Source: Welwitschia mirabilis (Eukaryota; Gnetophyta; Gnetopsida; Welwitschiales). Taken from it: DNA of 64,000 nt. The translations under genes were made by a program, and so were the position numbers. Below, in pieces: positions 1 to 12,109 of this stretch. The stretch lies in contig JBOZIK010000001.1 of assembly GCA_051453625.1 (NCBI GenBank), forward strand, positions 197,706,497-197,770,496. Reading direction: 5' to 3'. Each line of letters starts with the position of its first letter. The first letter of the stretch is position 1. A model generated the notes under the pieces. That model saw only the letters and a list, made by a program, of their open reading frames with translations, did no database searches and had not been told where the DNA came from.

Positions 1-300
1 GCACAAGCTGATGGTTCTATTCAATAGGAAAATCACATGGTTTAGCATCAAGTAAACTAGCCTCTGAAATAATATCCAATGCATACTTTAATTGAGAAAT
101 AAAAAGACCTTTAGAACCATGCACAATCTCAATACCAAGAAAATACTTTAAGGTTCCCAAGTCTTTCATATAAACACAGGCACTCAAATATTCTTTAAAA
201 CTAGCAATTGCATTAGAGTTATTGCTTGCAATAATTAAATCATCAACATAAACTAGAACTTAAAGCTCAATATCATTGCGCTTAAAAGAAAAGAGGGAAT
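1..300 (-). pseudogene. Copia A reverse transcriptase fragment
   Basis: The minus strand encodes the YVDDLIIAS active-site segment near 240-255, followed by the copia-typical stretch containing MKDLG, KYFLGIEI and SQLKYALDI. A TAA codon sits four codons upstream of YVDD and a TAG interrupts the PIE/NHQLV stretch near 30. Both are one C-to-T change from Gln codons. The reading frame is cut by the window edge and by the N gap at 364. Confidence 0.88.
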
Positions 301-363
301 AATCTATATATAACTGAGTGAAGCCAAAATATTTAAGAGCAGTGGCAAGTTTAGCAAATCAAT

Positions 364-851
364 NNNNNNNNNNNNNNNNNNNNNNNNNNNNNNNNNNNNN
401 NNNNNNNNNNNNNNNNNNNNNNNNNNNNNNNNNNNNNNNNNNNNNNNNNNNNNNNNNNNNNNNNNNNNNNNNNNNNNNNNNNNNNNNNNNNNNNNNNNNN
501 NNNNNNNNNNNNNNNNNNNNNNNNNNNNNNNNNNNNNNNNNNNNNNNNNNNNNNNNNNNNNNNNNNNNNNNNNNNNNNNNNNNNNNNNNNNNNNNNNNNN
601 NNNNNNNNNNNNNNNNNNNNNNNNNNNNNNNNNNNNNNNNNNNNNNNNNNNNNNNNNNNNNNNNNNNNNNNNNNNNNNNNNNNNNNNNNNNNNNNNNNNN
701 NNNNNNNNNNNNNNNNNNNNNNNNNNNNNNNNNNNNNNNNNNNNNNNNNNNNNNNNNNNNNNNNNNNNNNNNNNNNNNNNNNNNNNNNNNNNNNNNNNNN
801 NNNNNNNNNNNNNNNNNNNNNNNNNNNNNNNNNNNNNNNNNNNNNNNNNNN
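364..851. other. Assembly gap (488 N) inside copia A
   Basis: Run of N only. By position it should hold the N-terminal half of the copia A reverse transcriptase. The right flank (852-960, minus strand) encodes the segment just before RT, including QYSLVNYMTC. Confidence 0.95.
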
Positions 852-1011
852 ATAAACGCGCATGAAGAGCATAAAAATTATTGCAAGTCATATAATTAAC
901 AAGAGAATACTGTGTAGCTAAGGACAGTGAGGATGCAGGTTGTGTCAAATAGGAGACAGGGTCTAAGCATCAAGTTGTGTGATAAATATAATCCTATAAT
1001 CGAACTGAGGG

Positions 1012-2075
1012 CTACCTTATCTGAGAACCATGGTGAGTGGCTTTACCTAAAGGTTGTTGAGTATCATTAGTAAAGGATGTAAAAGGGGCAACATCAGTTA
1101 CTGTCACATCGTTGCTGGTCAAAGAAATAGATTTTGGGTTTGTGTTGAATACACTCCTCCTTGCTTTAATACCCACTATTGAGCTAGTCGAGGTAGGAGG
1201 TGGATCAAAGGGGGCAAATGTAGAAACCAAAAAATTAAAATCAAAAGCCACTGGATGTGATATGCAAGAGCAGTCAAAGATTTTTGGGGTTGAGGTTGAT
1301 TAAATAAATTTATTTTCATAGAAAACCACATCCTAAGAAACAAAAAAAATCTCCATTTTTAAGATCATACAATCGCCACCCCTTTTTGCCATGGGGGTAT
1401 CCAACAAATATACATTTTCAACTATGAGAATTAAAGTTATTTTACTTCTGAGGAATTTTAGATGCAAAGCAAAAACACCCAAAAATATGGAAATGATTAT
1501 AGGATGGAGGATGCCTAAAAATAATCTCGTAGGGGTTTTTTCCTTTGTGAAGGGGTGTCGAGGTTCGATTTATGATATACCCTGCAGTAAGAATACATTC
1601 CCCCTAAAAATCAAGTGGCAAATTTACCTGAAAACAGAGGGTCCGAGCAACGTTAAGTATATGACGGTGTTTTCGTTTCACCTTACCATTTTATTATGGG
1701 GTACCAATACAAGAGTTCTCAAATAAAATCCCTTGTTCCTCAAAATAATTCTTCAAACAAGTAAATTTAGTGCCATTATCACTATGAACCCATTTAACCT
1801 TTTTATTGAACTAAGTCTGAGTTATAGCATAAAAATTTTTAATAATTTTGCTAACCTCGACCATCAAGTATACCCAAACTCCTCGAGAATAATCATCCAC
1901 TATTGTCAAAAAGATAAGAGGCACCACATGAAGACGAAATACTATAAGGGCCCCAAACATCACAATGAATGAACTCAAAAATTGCAGTAGCATTACTAGA
2001 ACTCACGGGAAAAGAATCGCGAGTCTGTTTTGCTTTAAAACAAATATCACAAGGTTTATCTTTATTGCCAGACAA
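1012..2075 (-). pseudogene. Copia A integrase and linker, broken
   Basis: On the minus strand, 1893-2075 gives the pre-core motif CDICFKAKQTR and a HCDVWGP-type core start. The next frame (1811-1993) gives IVDDYSRGVWVYL. Positions 1391-1726 read antisense as the core end, including DFWGECILTAGYIINRT, HIFGCFCFAS and CIFVGYPHGKKGW. The segment 1012-1251 is the low-complexity linker before RT. These are the zinc-binding and DDE-core parts of a copia integrase spread over several frames, so frameshifts are present. It is non-functional as it stands. Confidence 0.85.
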
Positions 2076-2698
2076 TCAATACTACCAACACCAGGAAGAG
2101 AAGAAACTAGCTGATGAGAGGGGTGCCCAAGTCGATGATGCCACATTTGATATGTGTCCGTAGATGTCGCATTACAACGCCCACCATGTGATGCCACCGA
2201 CCAAAGCCAATAGACCCCATTCCTCTCTTCACCTGCACCAATCACCATCCTCGAAGTGCGGTCCTGTATCACACAAATTTTGTTAGTTAATGTGACTATG
2301 CAATCAAGATTTTTAATCAATTGAGCAAACGAGATCAAGTTATAACTCAAACGCAAAACATATAATACATGTCGAACTTGTAGATTATCATTGAAAACCA
2401 CCATTCCTTCCTGAACGACGTTAGTATTTGTTCCATCGGGCAAAATAACAGGAGAAGGAATTATATTATGGAGATCAACAAGCAAACTTTTATCACCGGT
2501 CATATGATGAGAAGCACCGGTATCTAATATCCAAGAAGAAAGAGACTTACTGGAAAGTGGCTTAAACATATTAAGCACTCTATTCCACTGATTATCATTA
2601 AGGGCAGAACCAAGAGCACTCCAATCTTGAGAAGAAAGATTAATGGCTGCCCCATTCTGATAATTATTGTCCTTCAAAACCACTTGACCATCGTCCAT
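2003..2698 (-). pseudogene. Copia A protease and GAG-pre-integrase region
   Basis: A 231-codon minus-strand ORF contains WILDTGASHHMTG around residues 56-68. This is the aspartic-protease motif of copia polyproteins, with the catalytic Asp in DTGA. MWHHRLGHPSHQ around residues 185-196 is the GAG-pre-integrase motif. The ORF then shifts frame into the CDICFKAKQTR segment. The start at 2698 is simply the first Met; a true polyprotein would start upstream with gag. Confidence 0.88.
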
Positions 2699-2761
2699 GG
2701 TGGCTATATTGCATTGAGCTCAATCAAGAAGAAAATAATTAGCCAGGGTTTTCTTTTCCCT

Positions 2762-2773
2762 GCTCTGATACTA
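2762..2773 (-). promoter_or_regulatory. Primer-binding site of copia A
   Basis: The minus strand reads TAGTATCAGAGC directly after the LTR end TTTCTTCA. It differs by one base from TGGTATCAGAGC, the usual initiator-tRNA-Met primer site of plant copia elements. Confidence 0.85.
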
Positions 2774-2964
2774 TGAAGAAATTTGTGGGAATGATTTTCT
2801 GTCTTTCTCATTAATGGGTTAAAAAATATATATACATATTACGCCTCTAACATCCTCCACTAATTTAGTGGACCTCTAACACATTACACCTCTAACAACC
2901 TCTACTAATTATCTCAATGTCAACCTCCACTAACACATTACATGGTATATTTAGAGATATCTCA
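2774..2964 (-). repeat. 5' LTR of copia A
   Basis: On the plus strand it begins TGAAGAAATTTGTGGG and matches the second copy at 4290-4511 through the segment with CCTCTAACAACCTC. Relative to that copy it carries an internal deletion after CTACTAATT. The outer boundary (CTCA at 2964) is inferred from the shared TATCTCA end and is uncertain by several bases. Confidence 0.7.
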
Positions 2965-3350
2965 ATGTCAACCTCCCGTTTCTCGCATGCGCTCGCTCCC
3001 CCGTCGGGTATTGAACTCCTGCTTTTTGTCTGCCGCTTCGACTCTTCGGCCTTGTCTGGACAATCTTTCGCATTCTCGACGACGGCTAACAGCTGCCGCC
3101 AACGCCACGCGTTTTATGCCATGCGGTCTTCTCTGTCAGCTTCTGCGTCTGCGCCTGTCTAATTAATTAACTTACCTTAATCTGTTCATTTGACGCACCC
3201 TTTGCTGCCGCTTCACTTCTCCACTTGACGGGTCTTCTCTCGCCTGACGACCGCGTTTGCTGCGCTTGCCATTATTTTGCATATCCTAAGTCTCTTCCGC
3301 ATCGCTATCTACCCTAACACAAGGGGAGGCTTCTGAATTTGCATGTAGCT
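2965..3350. other. GC-rich flank of the ZNFX1-like fragment
   Basis: This stretch is clearly richer in C, G and CpG than the rest of the window, for example CGTCGGG and GACGACGG. Short ORFs (2917-3162, 2942-3166) have no recognisable domain. It may be the untranslated leader or promoter of the gene fragment at 3351, or an upstream exon I cannot recognise. Confidence 0.4.
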
Positions 3351-4175
3351 TTAGGCTATGGATTCCTGTCTCTGTTGGGTGCCGGCTATCGTTCTGCGGC
3401 AAGGAATAACGTTTTGCTGCCACTGGGTTCACTTAATATTGACACTGGTCTGTTAGAGCTTCGCGATGAAGATGTCTTTTGAGTATGTTAGTAACGAAGA
3501 TGAAGAGAGGCCCGAGGCTCTCTACGCCTGCCTGGTTGAGCCAGTTCCTAGAAGTCCAGATGAACTTTTCTCTTAGTTGCAGGAACTCTGTGGCTGCAGC
3601 ATACGAAACTCAGAAGATCTTCTGCGAGATGTCATTGCATGTCCTGCAGGGTTTCTTCGGCTTCTGAATCTGAAGAATCCGCCATTGAGTGTTCTTATTG
3701 ATACATTGGAACTTGCAGAGGGATTGTGCCACGTGAAATGCAGACAAGGGAGCCTTTCCCCTGTGAGGGTTAAGAAATTCATGAAGCTATTTGCGGGAAC
3801 TCGTTTCCTCCGAGTACCTGTTGCAGAGCCAGAGTGGGTTGCAGAGCACGAAACCTTACTGAAAATCTTTTACTGAAATGCTTTCAGAGCATGCGCCGGA
3901 GTCTATCCCAGATGTTTTGCCGCTGTTGCAGCGCATCGCCACTCTTCCAGATTATGATTGCTGTTTTTTGTTGGACTGATAACAAAGCAAGCGGGCGTGG
4001 GCAATTCCATGGATAAAGGTTGCAGAAGAAACAATTTGCATCTCCTTCGAACAGAGCAGGAAGTTGCAGACGCAGCGCAGGACGATTGGCTGAGCAAACT
4101 GCCATGTTTGAAATCGAAAGACAATTATGAATCATTGGAGGAGTATTTGGAAACCTATTTTAGATTGGTTAAGGA
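3351..4175 (+). pseudogene. Broken host gene fragment, ZNFX1-like helicase N-terminal part
   Basis: A protein-like reading runs through 3351-4175 but changes frame three times and has an in-frame TAG at 3574-3576. Segments in order: NVLLPLGSLNIDTGLLELRD in frame 3, then YACLVEPVPRSPDELFS, the TAG, and LQELCGCSIRNSEDLLRDV continuing to ETLLKIF in frame 1. Next comes EHAPESIPDVLPLLQRIAT in frame 2, then DDWLSKLPCLKSKDNYESLE and EYLETYFRLVK before the gap. The helical N-terminal part, followed by the YLETYFRLVKE element ahead of where a helicase core would start, resembles NFX1-type zinc-finger-containing protein 1 (ZNFX1) helicases. That identification is from memory of the family and is moderate only. 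The helicase core and zinc fingers are not present. Each frame change falls at a run of T (3477, 3868, 3963), so some could be sequencing error rather than mutation. Confidence 0.55.
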
Positions 4176-4275
4176 NNNNNNNNNNNNNNNNNNNNNNNNN
4201 NNNNNNNNNNNNNNNNNNNNNNNNNNNNNNNNNNNNNNNNNNNNNNNNNNNNNNNNNNNNNNNNNNNNNNNNNNN
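4176..4275. other. Assembly gap (100 N)
   Basis: Default-size gap between the ZNFX1-like fragment and the second copia LTR. It is the one 100-N gap whose right flank does not repeat the sequence immediately left of it. Confidence 0.95.
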
Positions 4276-4277
4276 CT

Positions 4278-4511
4278 GCTTTGATATAATGAAGAATTTT
4301 GTGGGAATGATTTTCTGTTATTCTCATTAATGGATTAAGAAATATATATACATTACACCTCTAACAACCTCCACTAATTTAGTGAACCTAACACATTACA
4401 CCTCTAACAACCTCTAGTAATTTAGTGGATTTAAATAAGTATAAAATATATCCTAACAATATTACAGATATACATGGAATATTTACACATAATTATCTCA
4501 TAATTATCTCA
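4278..4511 (-). repeat. Second LTR plus PBS of the copia A family
   Basis: Minus-strand PBS-like sequence TTATATCAAAGC (4278-4289) is followed on the plus strand by TGAAGAATTTTGTGGGAATG at 4290, a close copy of 2774 onward. The LTR runs to a CTCA near 4511. It includes about 60 bp (TTTAAATAAGTATAAAATA and onward) that are deleted from the 2774-2964 copy. It marks the 5' end of a second minus-strand element whose body is either lost or replaced by the material at 2965-4175. Confidence 0.7.
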
Positions 4512-6424
4512 ATAGCTGCCATGCCATTCATGCCTTCACTAGTTGACCACACCTATCATTTTACCAGTTTACTTTAGCACTATCTCTGCAANNNNNNNNN
4601 NNNNNNNNNNNNNNNNNNNNNNNNNNNNNNNNNNNNNNNNNNNNNNNNNNNNNNNNNNNNNNNNNNNNNNNNNNNNNNNNNNNNNNNNNNNNNNNNNNNN
4701 NNNNNNNNNNNNNNNNNNNNNNNNNNNNNNNNNNNNNNNNNNNNNNNNNNNNNNNNNNNNNNNNNNNNNNNNNNNNNNNNNNNNNNNNNNNNNNNNNNNN
4801 NNNNNNNNNNNNNNNNNNNNNNNNNNNNNNNNNNNNNGGCCACTATGTCACCTCATCGCTTCTCCTACATTGCATACTCTGTTAGTTCCAGTGGACCCCA
4901 CTATTGTTTTGTAGTTACTCTTGCTAACCTGCTTACTTGCGCCTCCGCCTTCTGCTCCTGTAGCACCTCTTAAATGTCCAGCTCCTTCGTGCCATCAAAT
5001 TACCTATTCATGCCTTAGCTACCTATCTGCATGATTCAGCATATGACCATTAAGATTTTTTTAATCATATTTCTATAGAGTATATTATCACTAAGATAAA
5101 ATTGATATAATGGTGAGGTCATTTACTTAATAAAATAGAGGTTTAGAGTTTGATTCCTAGTGGAGGCAAACAAACTTTTTTAAGAAATTTGTACTGGCTC
5201 TTCTTTGACTCTATGCACATGAAGAATTACTAGCTAATTATTAGCTCTTGGCTTCCTTGTATGCACTTATGTTTAGCTAAGCTATTACTCAGCCATTAGC
5301 TCAATTTTGCACACATAGGTAATCCATTATTTTAATTGTTTTTAAAGCTATTTTTGAGTATTTTCTCTTATTTTCTTTAGTTTTTTTGGGCATTTTCATA
5401 TTTGTAAGTTTCAAACTCAATTTTCNNNNNNNNNNNNNNNNNNNNNNNNNNNNNTTAGGATTTTTTTGGCGGATTGTGGGTCCTTAACCTTGTTTTTTCT
5501 CATCAAGTTAAGTTTGGGATGTGGAGCAAGATCTACTTGATTTTATTTTTTTTCACTTAGACCTTTTGTAATTTAGACATATTAAGCTAAGTCTAGGACA
5601 TTAAGTAAGATCCACTTAGCTTAACTATACCAAGTCAATCCTTTTCCTCATGTGTGTTTTTTTTTTGTTTTCTTTTACTTTTTCTTACATTTAAAATTTA
5701 ATTTTTGGTGATTAAGATTTAAAATTGAAAATTACTTCTCACCCCTAAACACATCACATTTTTTCATTGGCAATAAGTCTTAGTTTGTGATGGGCATAAA
5801 GATTGTTATGTAGACAGAGATCCATGTTAGGCTATGCTACCCTCTAAGCTTATTATGCAATTGTAACTACCTTAACTATGAATTTAAAAATTCGTGTCTC
5901 TCTTAAGCAGAAATGTCTTAGGTTCTTAGATGTCTAGATTTCTATATACACCTTAGTAATTAAGGGCATATTAGATAAAGGTCAGAGGCACAGTGATATG
6001 ATTCACTTCGATTTCATCACCTATTTAACAGGGAGTCATAAGTGTAATCAGTTGTAAAATTTACTGAGTCTAAGATATAATTAGATTATTGACATTGCAT
6101 GTTACTCTCTCTTAATGGGGGGTATATCACCGAGGTAACTAAAACTAACTAATAACTTTCTAAAGTGATTCACATTCTATCCTTTTACTTCCTCAAGATA
6201 TAAGTGTATCACCCTTTGAGAGGACGTGATTACTATCTAGATTCAAGAGTAGACCTGAAAATAAATAACTCTATGTTTTCATCACTAATAATCAAATTAG
6301 ATCTCGTACATTAAAATTCACCTCACTCACATTAAGGACTTTTTATGAAAATACCTTATTTATTCTCATGTGCATAGGTTTTTCATTATTTAGGAAAGGA
6401 TTTGTCTTGGTTGTTGTACATTAT
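4512..6424. other. Intergenic sequence with no recognised gene
   Basis: It contains N gaps at 4592-4837 and 5426-5454. Around 5081-5160 there is a short segment with AGAGTTTGATTCC, faintly like a tRNA T-arm/box B, which I did not accept as a SINE. T-rich tracts occur at 5530-5700. No ORF with recognisable content was seen. Confidence 0.6.
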
Positions 6425-6860
6425 GAATTGGATAGATCACTCAAATTTTTGGGATTAATTCCTTTCTATTGTGACTATAGCTCTCCATCATGACTTCTTT
6501 TTCTTTGATTTCATTGCATTCTAACTTGGATAGATTACTTGAACTTGTGGATAAGAGAAAGANNNNNNNNNNNNNNNNNNNNNNNNNNNNNNNNNNNNNN
6601 NNNNNNNNNNNNNNNNNNNNNNNNNNNNNNNNNNNNNNNNNNNNNNNNNNNNNNNNNNNNNNTTGAATAGATTACTTGAACTTATGGATAAGAGCAAGAT
6701 CCTTTTTCCTATGACTATACCATTTTGTCTTTATTTATTTTTTTAGTTTTCTCCTTTTAGGTTTTGACATGTTTTTTTTGTGTATTAAATAGACCATTTT
6801 TCACTAGTGGATGTGAGAAAGATCCCTTTAGAATTTAATTTTACCTTATGACTTGTCAAA
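6425..6860. repeat. Diverged tandem repeat, about 100-150 bp spacing
   Basis: The theme GATAGATTACTTGAACTT ... GGATAAGAG ... TCCTTTT...TGACTATA recurs near 6430, 6513, 6663 and, more weakly, 6785. A 100-N gap (6563-6662) falls between the second and third copies, so part of the repetition may be assembly overlap. Confidence 0.5.
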
Positions 6861-6903
6861 TCTTCTCTTTCTCTTCTTAGCATTTATCATAACTACTTCA
6901 TTA

Positions 6904-7977
<1,074 letters not shown>

Positions 7978-8649
7978 NNNNNNNNNNNNNNNNNNNNNNN
8001 NNNNNNNNNNNNNNNNNNNNNNNNNNNNNNNNNNNNNNNNNNNNNNNNNNNNNNNNNNNNNNNNNNNNNNNNNNNNNTATTAAGGGGAAGATCACTAAAT
8101 ATGATCCAATGAATAAAATTTATATTCAGTATGTTAACTTGATTATTGTTGTTTGAAGGATCCATCTCTCCGTAGCTATATTCTATCTCTTCATGGAAGT
8201 AAGAAGCTAACTAATATGAACTTTGATATACTCAATAAGAACCTTGTGACTGCAAAAGCATAATTTAACTTTATAGGCTCTTTATCCTCTGATGCAGCAA
8301 TTAAAGTTTCTCATACTCATGGATCTCGTTGTCAACATAAGCTATCTTTTAATAACTGTCATCTACCAAAGGTATCGCATCATGAAAAGGGTAAGACTCC
8401 ATAGAAATAGTCAACTCAGAAGCCTAATCAAACTTAGCTAAATAAGAAGTAAGTTTAGCATACTGCTAATCCAAATAAAAACAAGTATTACTGATCAAGA
8501 TGCGAAAGACAAGGTTATACCTCAGACATCTTTCAAATGTTTTGGGTTAAAATGAAATCTACACCTGAGGTCAATGCAATTAATAAAGAATTTAGATCCT
8601 TTAACAATGAAAAATTTGAGTCAAATGCAATTTTTAACCACTCTAACTT

Positions 8650-8900
8650 TATGGGTATAGGTGAGTACAAACCTTCTTATAAGACATGAATTCTTGACAT
8701 AGTTGCTGCTCGTCACATGACTTATCAGTGTAATTACTTTAATAACTTTGTCAAAGTACCAAGTCAGGCTTATTTGGCTAATATAACTCTAGTTTCAGTG
8801 GAAGACTATGGTTGAGTTACCATTAAATTAACATATCTCTCTCCACAGACTCTTTCTAATTTCTGTATGTGCCTTCTTTAAGGTTGCATCTTCTATCACT
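8650..8900 (+). pseudogene. Copia B protease fragment
   Basis: Around 8690-8725 the plus strand reads ILDIVAARHMTYQCNYFNNF. This corresponds to the copia protease motif WILDxGAxxHMT with the upstream Trp codon now TGA and the active-site Gly lost. The following VSVEDYG and VTIKLTYLS segment is the expected downstream beta-strand region, interrupted by TGA. Confidence 0.8.
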
Positions 8901-9179
8901 TTCCACTCTAGTGTGAGAAGATCACTCAATTTCTGTGACAAAGCACTTAGTGGATATTTATAACTCCAATCAATAACTAGTTATAAAATGATATATGGAT
9001 GAAAAGATTTTTCGTCTTTGAGGTTATATCTAAATATGAAAGATCTCTTACACAGTTTCCTAAGATGAGATCTCTTCCTCAATACTATAGTGTGCTTGAC
9101 TAGAACATCATACTCCTTACACCATGAATGCGATGCATGAAAATGGCCACTGGTTTCTTCCATTCATTCCATAGGACTT

Positions 9180-9963
9180 TACTAAATTTGAAGCATGTAT
9201 AATAAGCAAAGTAACTAGACAATGGATTGCACCATTTAAGTGACATGCCAATTGAAATCTTCTGCTCATTCAAAGTGTTCTATGTGGAATTATGCTAGTC
9301 TTCACTCTCCATAGATTTTTTTATTTTATCTTATTTATTGATCACTATCCCTGAATGATTTGGATGTATTTCATCAAGTCCAAATCTTAGACTTTGAATA
9401 TTTTGAAGAAGTTTAAACTTAAAGTAAAAAGGCAAGATAATTATTAGATTAAGAGTTTTCACTCTGATAATGGTAGTAAGTATACAACTACCCAGTTTAA
9501 GAACTTACTCACTTCTAAAGGAATTCATTATTTGAAGACCTACCATAGAGAACCTCAAAAAAATGACATACTTGAGTGATTTAATTGTATAGTCATAAAT
9601 ACATTGCATCCCATGATGTATTTTAGTAGATGTAAGACCTATCTTTGAGGTGAAGCAATGAATACCATTGGGCATATCAGTAACTGAATTGGTCGATATA
9701 CTACAAAAGGATTATCTCTAGCTGAGAAGTAGTATGGTTACAAGCTAAAGTTGCACCACTCTCATCTATTTGATTGCATGTGCTATGTCCATTTTCCATG
9801 TGAATATTGTAACAAATTTGAAGCACATGCTCATATCAGCATCTTTTTGGGATACTCAATCGATCAGAAGGGTTATTGAGTTTATCTCCTAAAGCATTAT
9901 AAGATCATTGTTTCTCGCGATGTCATATTTTCAGTGAATTCAAACAATGGTTTTCAGCTTAAT
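9180..9963 (+). pseudogene. Copia B integrase, first copy
   Basis: Continuous frame with stops: KVTRQWIAPFK, DHYP/MIWMYFIKSKS, SFHSDNGSKYTTTQFKNLLT, GIHYLKTYHREPQ/ND, GEAMNTIGHIS, KLKLHHSHLFDCMCYVHFP, HISIFLGYSIDQKGY and KIIVSRDVIFS. These are the DDE core and C-terminal parts of a copia integrase. SDNG carries the second catalytic Asp. Several stops replace expected Arg (TGA for CGA) or Trp (TGA for TGG). A second copy lies at 10164-11010. Confidence 0.88.
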
Positions 9964-10163
9964 CTTTCATCCTTTGTCTAACCCATTAATCATCTTAGAT
10001 GTTCAATATCCTATGGTTAAGGAGGAGACATAGCCACCAGTTCTACTCTAGTTTCTTCTATTGNNNNNNNNNNNNNNNNNNNNNNNNNNNNNNNNNNNNN
10101 NNNNNNNNNNNNNNNNNNNNNNNNNNNNNNNNNNNNNNNNNNNNNNNNNNNNNNNNNNNNNNN

Positions 10164-11066
10164 CATTCATTCCATAGGATTTTACTCAATATAAAGAATG
10201 TATAATAGGCAAATTAAGTAAATAATGGATTGCACCATTTAAGTGGCATGTCAATTGAAATCTTCTGTTCATTCAAAGAGATCTATGTGGAATTATGCTA
10301 GTCTTCACTCTCCATAGATTTTGTTATTTTATCTTCTTTATTGATCACCATCCCTGAATGATTTAGATGTATTTCATTAAGTCCAAATCTAAGACTTTGA
10401 ACATTTTTAAGAAGTTTAAACTTAAAGTGAAAAAGCAAGCTAATTATTAAATTAAGAGTTTTCACTCTGGTAATAGTAGTAAGTATACAACTACCCAGTT
10501 TAAGAACTTTCTCACTTCTAAAGGAATTCATTATTTAAAGACCTACAATAGAGCACCTCAACAAAATGACATAATTGAGTGATTTAATTATATAATCATA
10601 AATACATTACATTCCATGATGTATTTTAGTGGATGTAAGACCTATCTTTAAGGTGAAGCAATGAATACCATTGGGCATATCAGTAATCAAATTGGTTGAT
10701 ATACTAAAAAAGGAGTATCTCTAGCTGAGAACTGGTATGGTTACAAGCTAAAGTTGCACCACTCTCATCTATTTGATTGCATGTGCTATGTCCATTTTTC
10801 ATGTGAACATTGTAACAAATTTAAAGCACATGTTCATATCAGCACCTTTGTGGGATACTCAGTCGATCAGAAGGGTTATTGATTTTATCTCCTAAAGCAT
10901 TATAAGATCATTGTTTATCATGATGTCATCTTTTTAGTGACTTCAAACAATGGTTCTCAACTTAATCTTTCATCCTTCCTTTAACCTAGTAATCATCTTA
11001 GATGTTCAATATCCTATGGTTAAGGAGGAGACATAGCCACCAGTTCTACTCTAGTTTCTTCTATTG
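10164..11066 (+). repeat. Second copy of 9161-10063 after a 100-N gap
   Basis: The sequence from CATTCATTCCATAGGAT to the segment before GGTATAGATTCTTTGC repeats 9161-10063 in order, including the integrase core, with a few percent of scattered differences. It starts exactly at the right edge of the gap at 10064-10163. This fits two overlapping contigs or alleles left unmerged better than a genuine tandem duplication. Confidence 0.85.
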
Positions 11067-11339
11067 GTATAGATTCTTTGCAACCTATAAGAACTGAGAA
11101 ATTTAATGTTTAAGCATAGTTCATCATGGTTCCAATAGCAATTCAACAAGTTCTGTGACTGAAGAAACTGAGACTATCCATAGGCGACATCAAAACACTT
11201 CATTATAATCTACTCTCTAAAATGTTTACAGTGGTAAAAAGGGTAAAACTGGCATTAGACATGTCTTGCATAGATCTTATAATGATGATGATGAGCAAAT
11301 CCACCTAATTTTTGATGTGAACCAATCTCATTTAAAACT

Positions 11340-12060
11340 GCTATTCAACATGAGCATTGGATAAAAGTCATACAAAAAGAATATGAAAATCTTGTTGAAA
11401 ATGGCACTTGGGAGTTCATAGAACTTTCATTAGGAAACACAACATTACCTAAAAAATGGACTTTTTGCAATAAATATAATGTAGATAATGCCTTTGAGCA
11501 ACATAAAGCTTAGCTTATTGTGTAAACCTATGGCAAAAAAAAGGACATAACTATAATGAAGTATCTGCTCTAATAGTAAAATGGACTACCATTAGAATAG
11601 TGATTACCTTGTAGCACAAAAAAGATGAAAGCTTCATCAATTGAATATAAAGACTGCATTTCTCTACATAGACCTAAAAGAAGAAATCTATATGATGCAA
11701 TCAAAGGGTTTTAAAGAAAAAGGGAAATAATACAAGGTGTGTAGATTGATTAAGTCTTTATGTGAGCTAAAGCAGGCACCAAGAGCTTAGTACACTAAGC
11801 TTGTAAATTATTAAGTTCCATTGGATTTAGGTTGTGTGATTACGAATATGTGAATGTCACATTATTCACTAAATCTGATGGACAAAAGTCTACATACATA
11901 ACGATAATATAGATGATATGCTAATAACAAGAAGTAATGAAGAAGATAAAAAATAGACAAAAATTACATTAAGTAAGACATTTAAGATTTCTGATCTTAG
12001 ATTGATCATATTTTACTTAGGTGTAAAAATTATTTAGCAAAAGAATGAAATCTTCTTGAC
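11340..12060 (+). pseudogene. Copia B reverse transcriptase
   Basis: Recognisable pieces in several frames: WIKVIQKEYENLVENGTWEF near 11358, KWTTIRIVIT near 11580, IKTAFLYIDLKEEIYMMQSK near 11648, CRLIKSLCELKQAPRA near 11740, and IDDMLITRSNEED near 11910. IDDMLI stands at the YVDD active site. Frame changes and stops break it repeatedly. Confidence 0.88.
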
Positions 12061-12109
12061 CCAAAAAAGTACATCAAATATCTAATCCAAAAATTTCAAC
12101 TAGAAGATG

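Larger units (their letters stand above)
1..2964 (-). mobile_element. Ty1-copia LTR retrotransposon A, partial, decayed
   Basis: Read on the minus strand the order is 5' LTR (2774-2964), primer-binding site (2762-2773), protease, GAG-pre-integrase, integrase, a linker, and reverse transcriptase reaching position 1. This PR-INT-RT order is diagnostic of the copia superfamily. The 3' end (RNase H, 3' LTR) lies beyond the window. An N gap at 364-851 removes the start of RT. In-frame stops interrupt the RT (two near 1-260), so the copy is not autonomous. A clear zinc-knuckle gag was not seen upstream of the protease, so gag is reduced or missing. Confidence 0.9.

Noticed and set aside
1112-1303. 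Plus-strand ORF (63 codons)
   Set aside because: Antisense shadow of the copia A integrase-RT linker.
3573-4135. Minus-strand ORFs (3573-3782, 3884-4135, 3903-4124)
   Set aside because: Shadows of the plus-strand ZNFX1-like fragment; no domain of their own.
5081-5165. Possible tRNA gene or SINE head (AGAGTTTGATTCC)
   Set aside because: Box B is only partial and the acceptor and T-arm stems do not pair, so neither a tRNA nor a SINE is supported.
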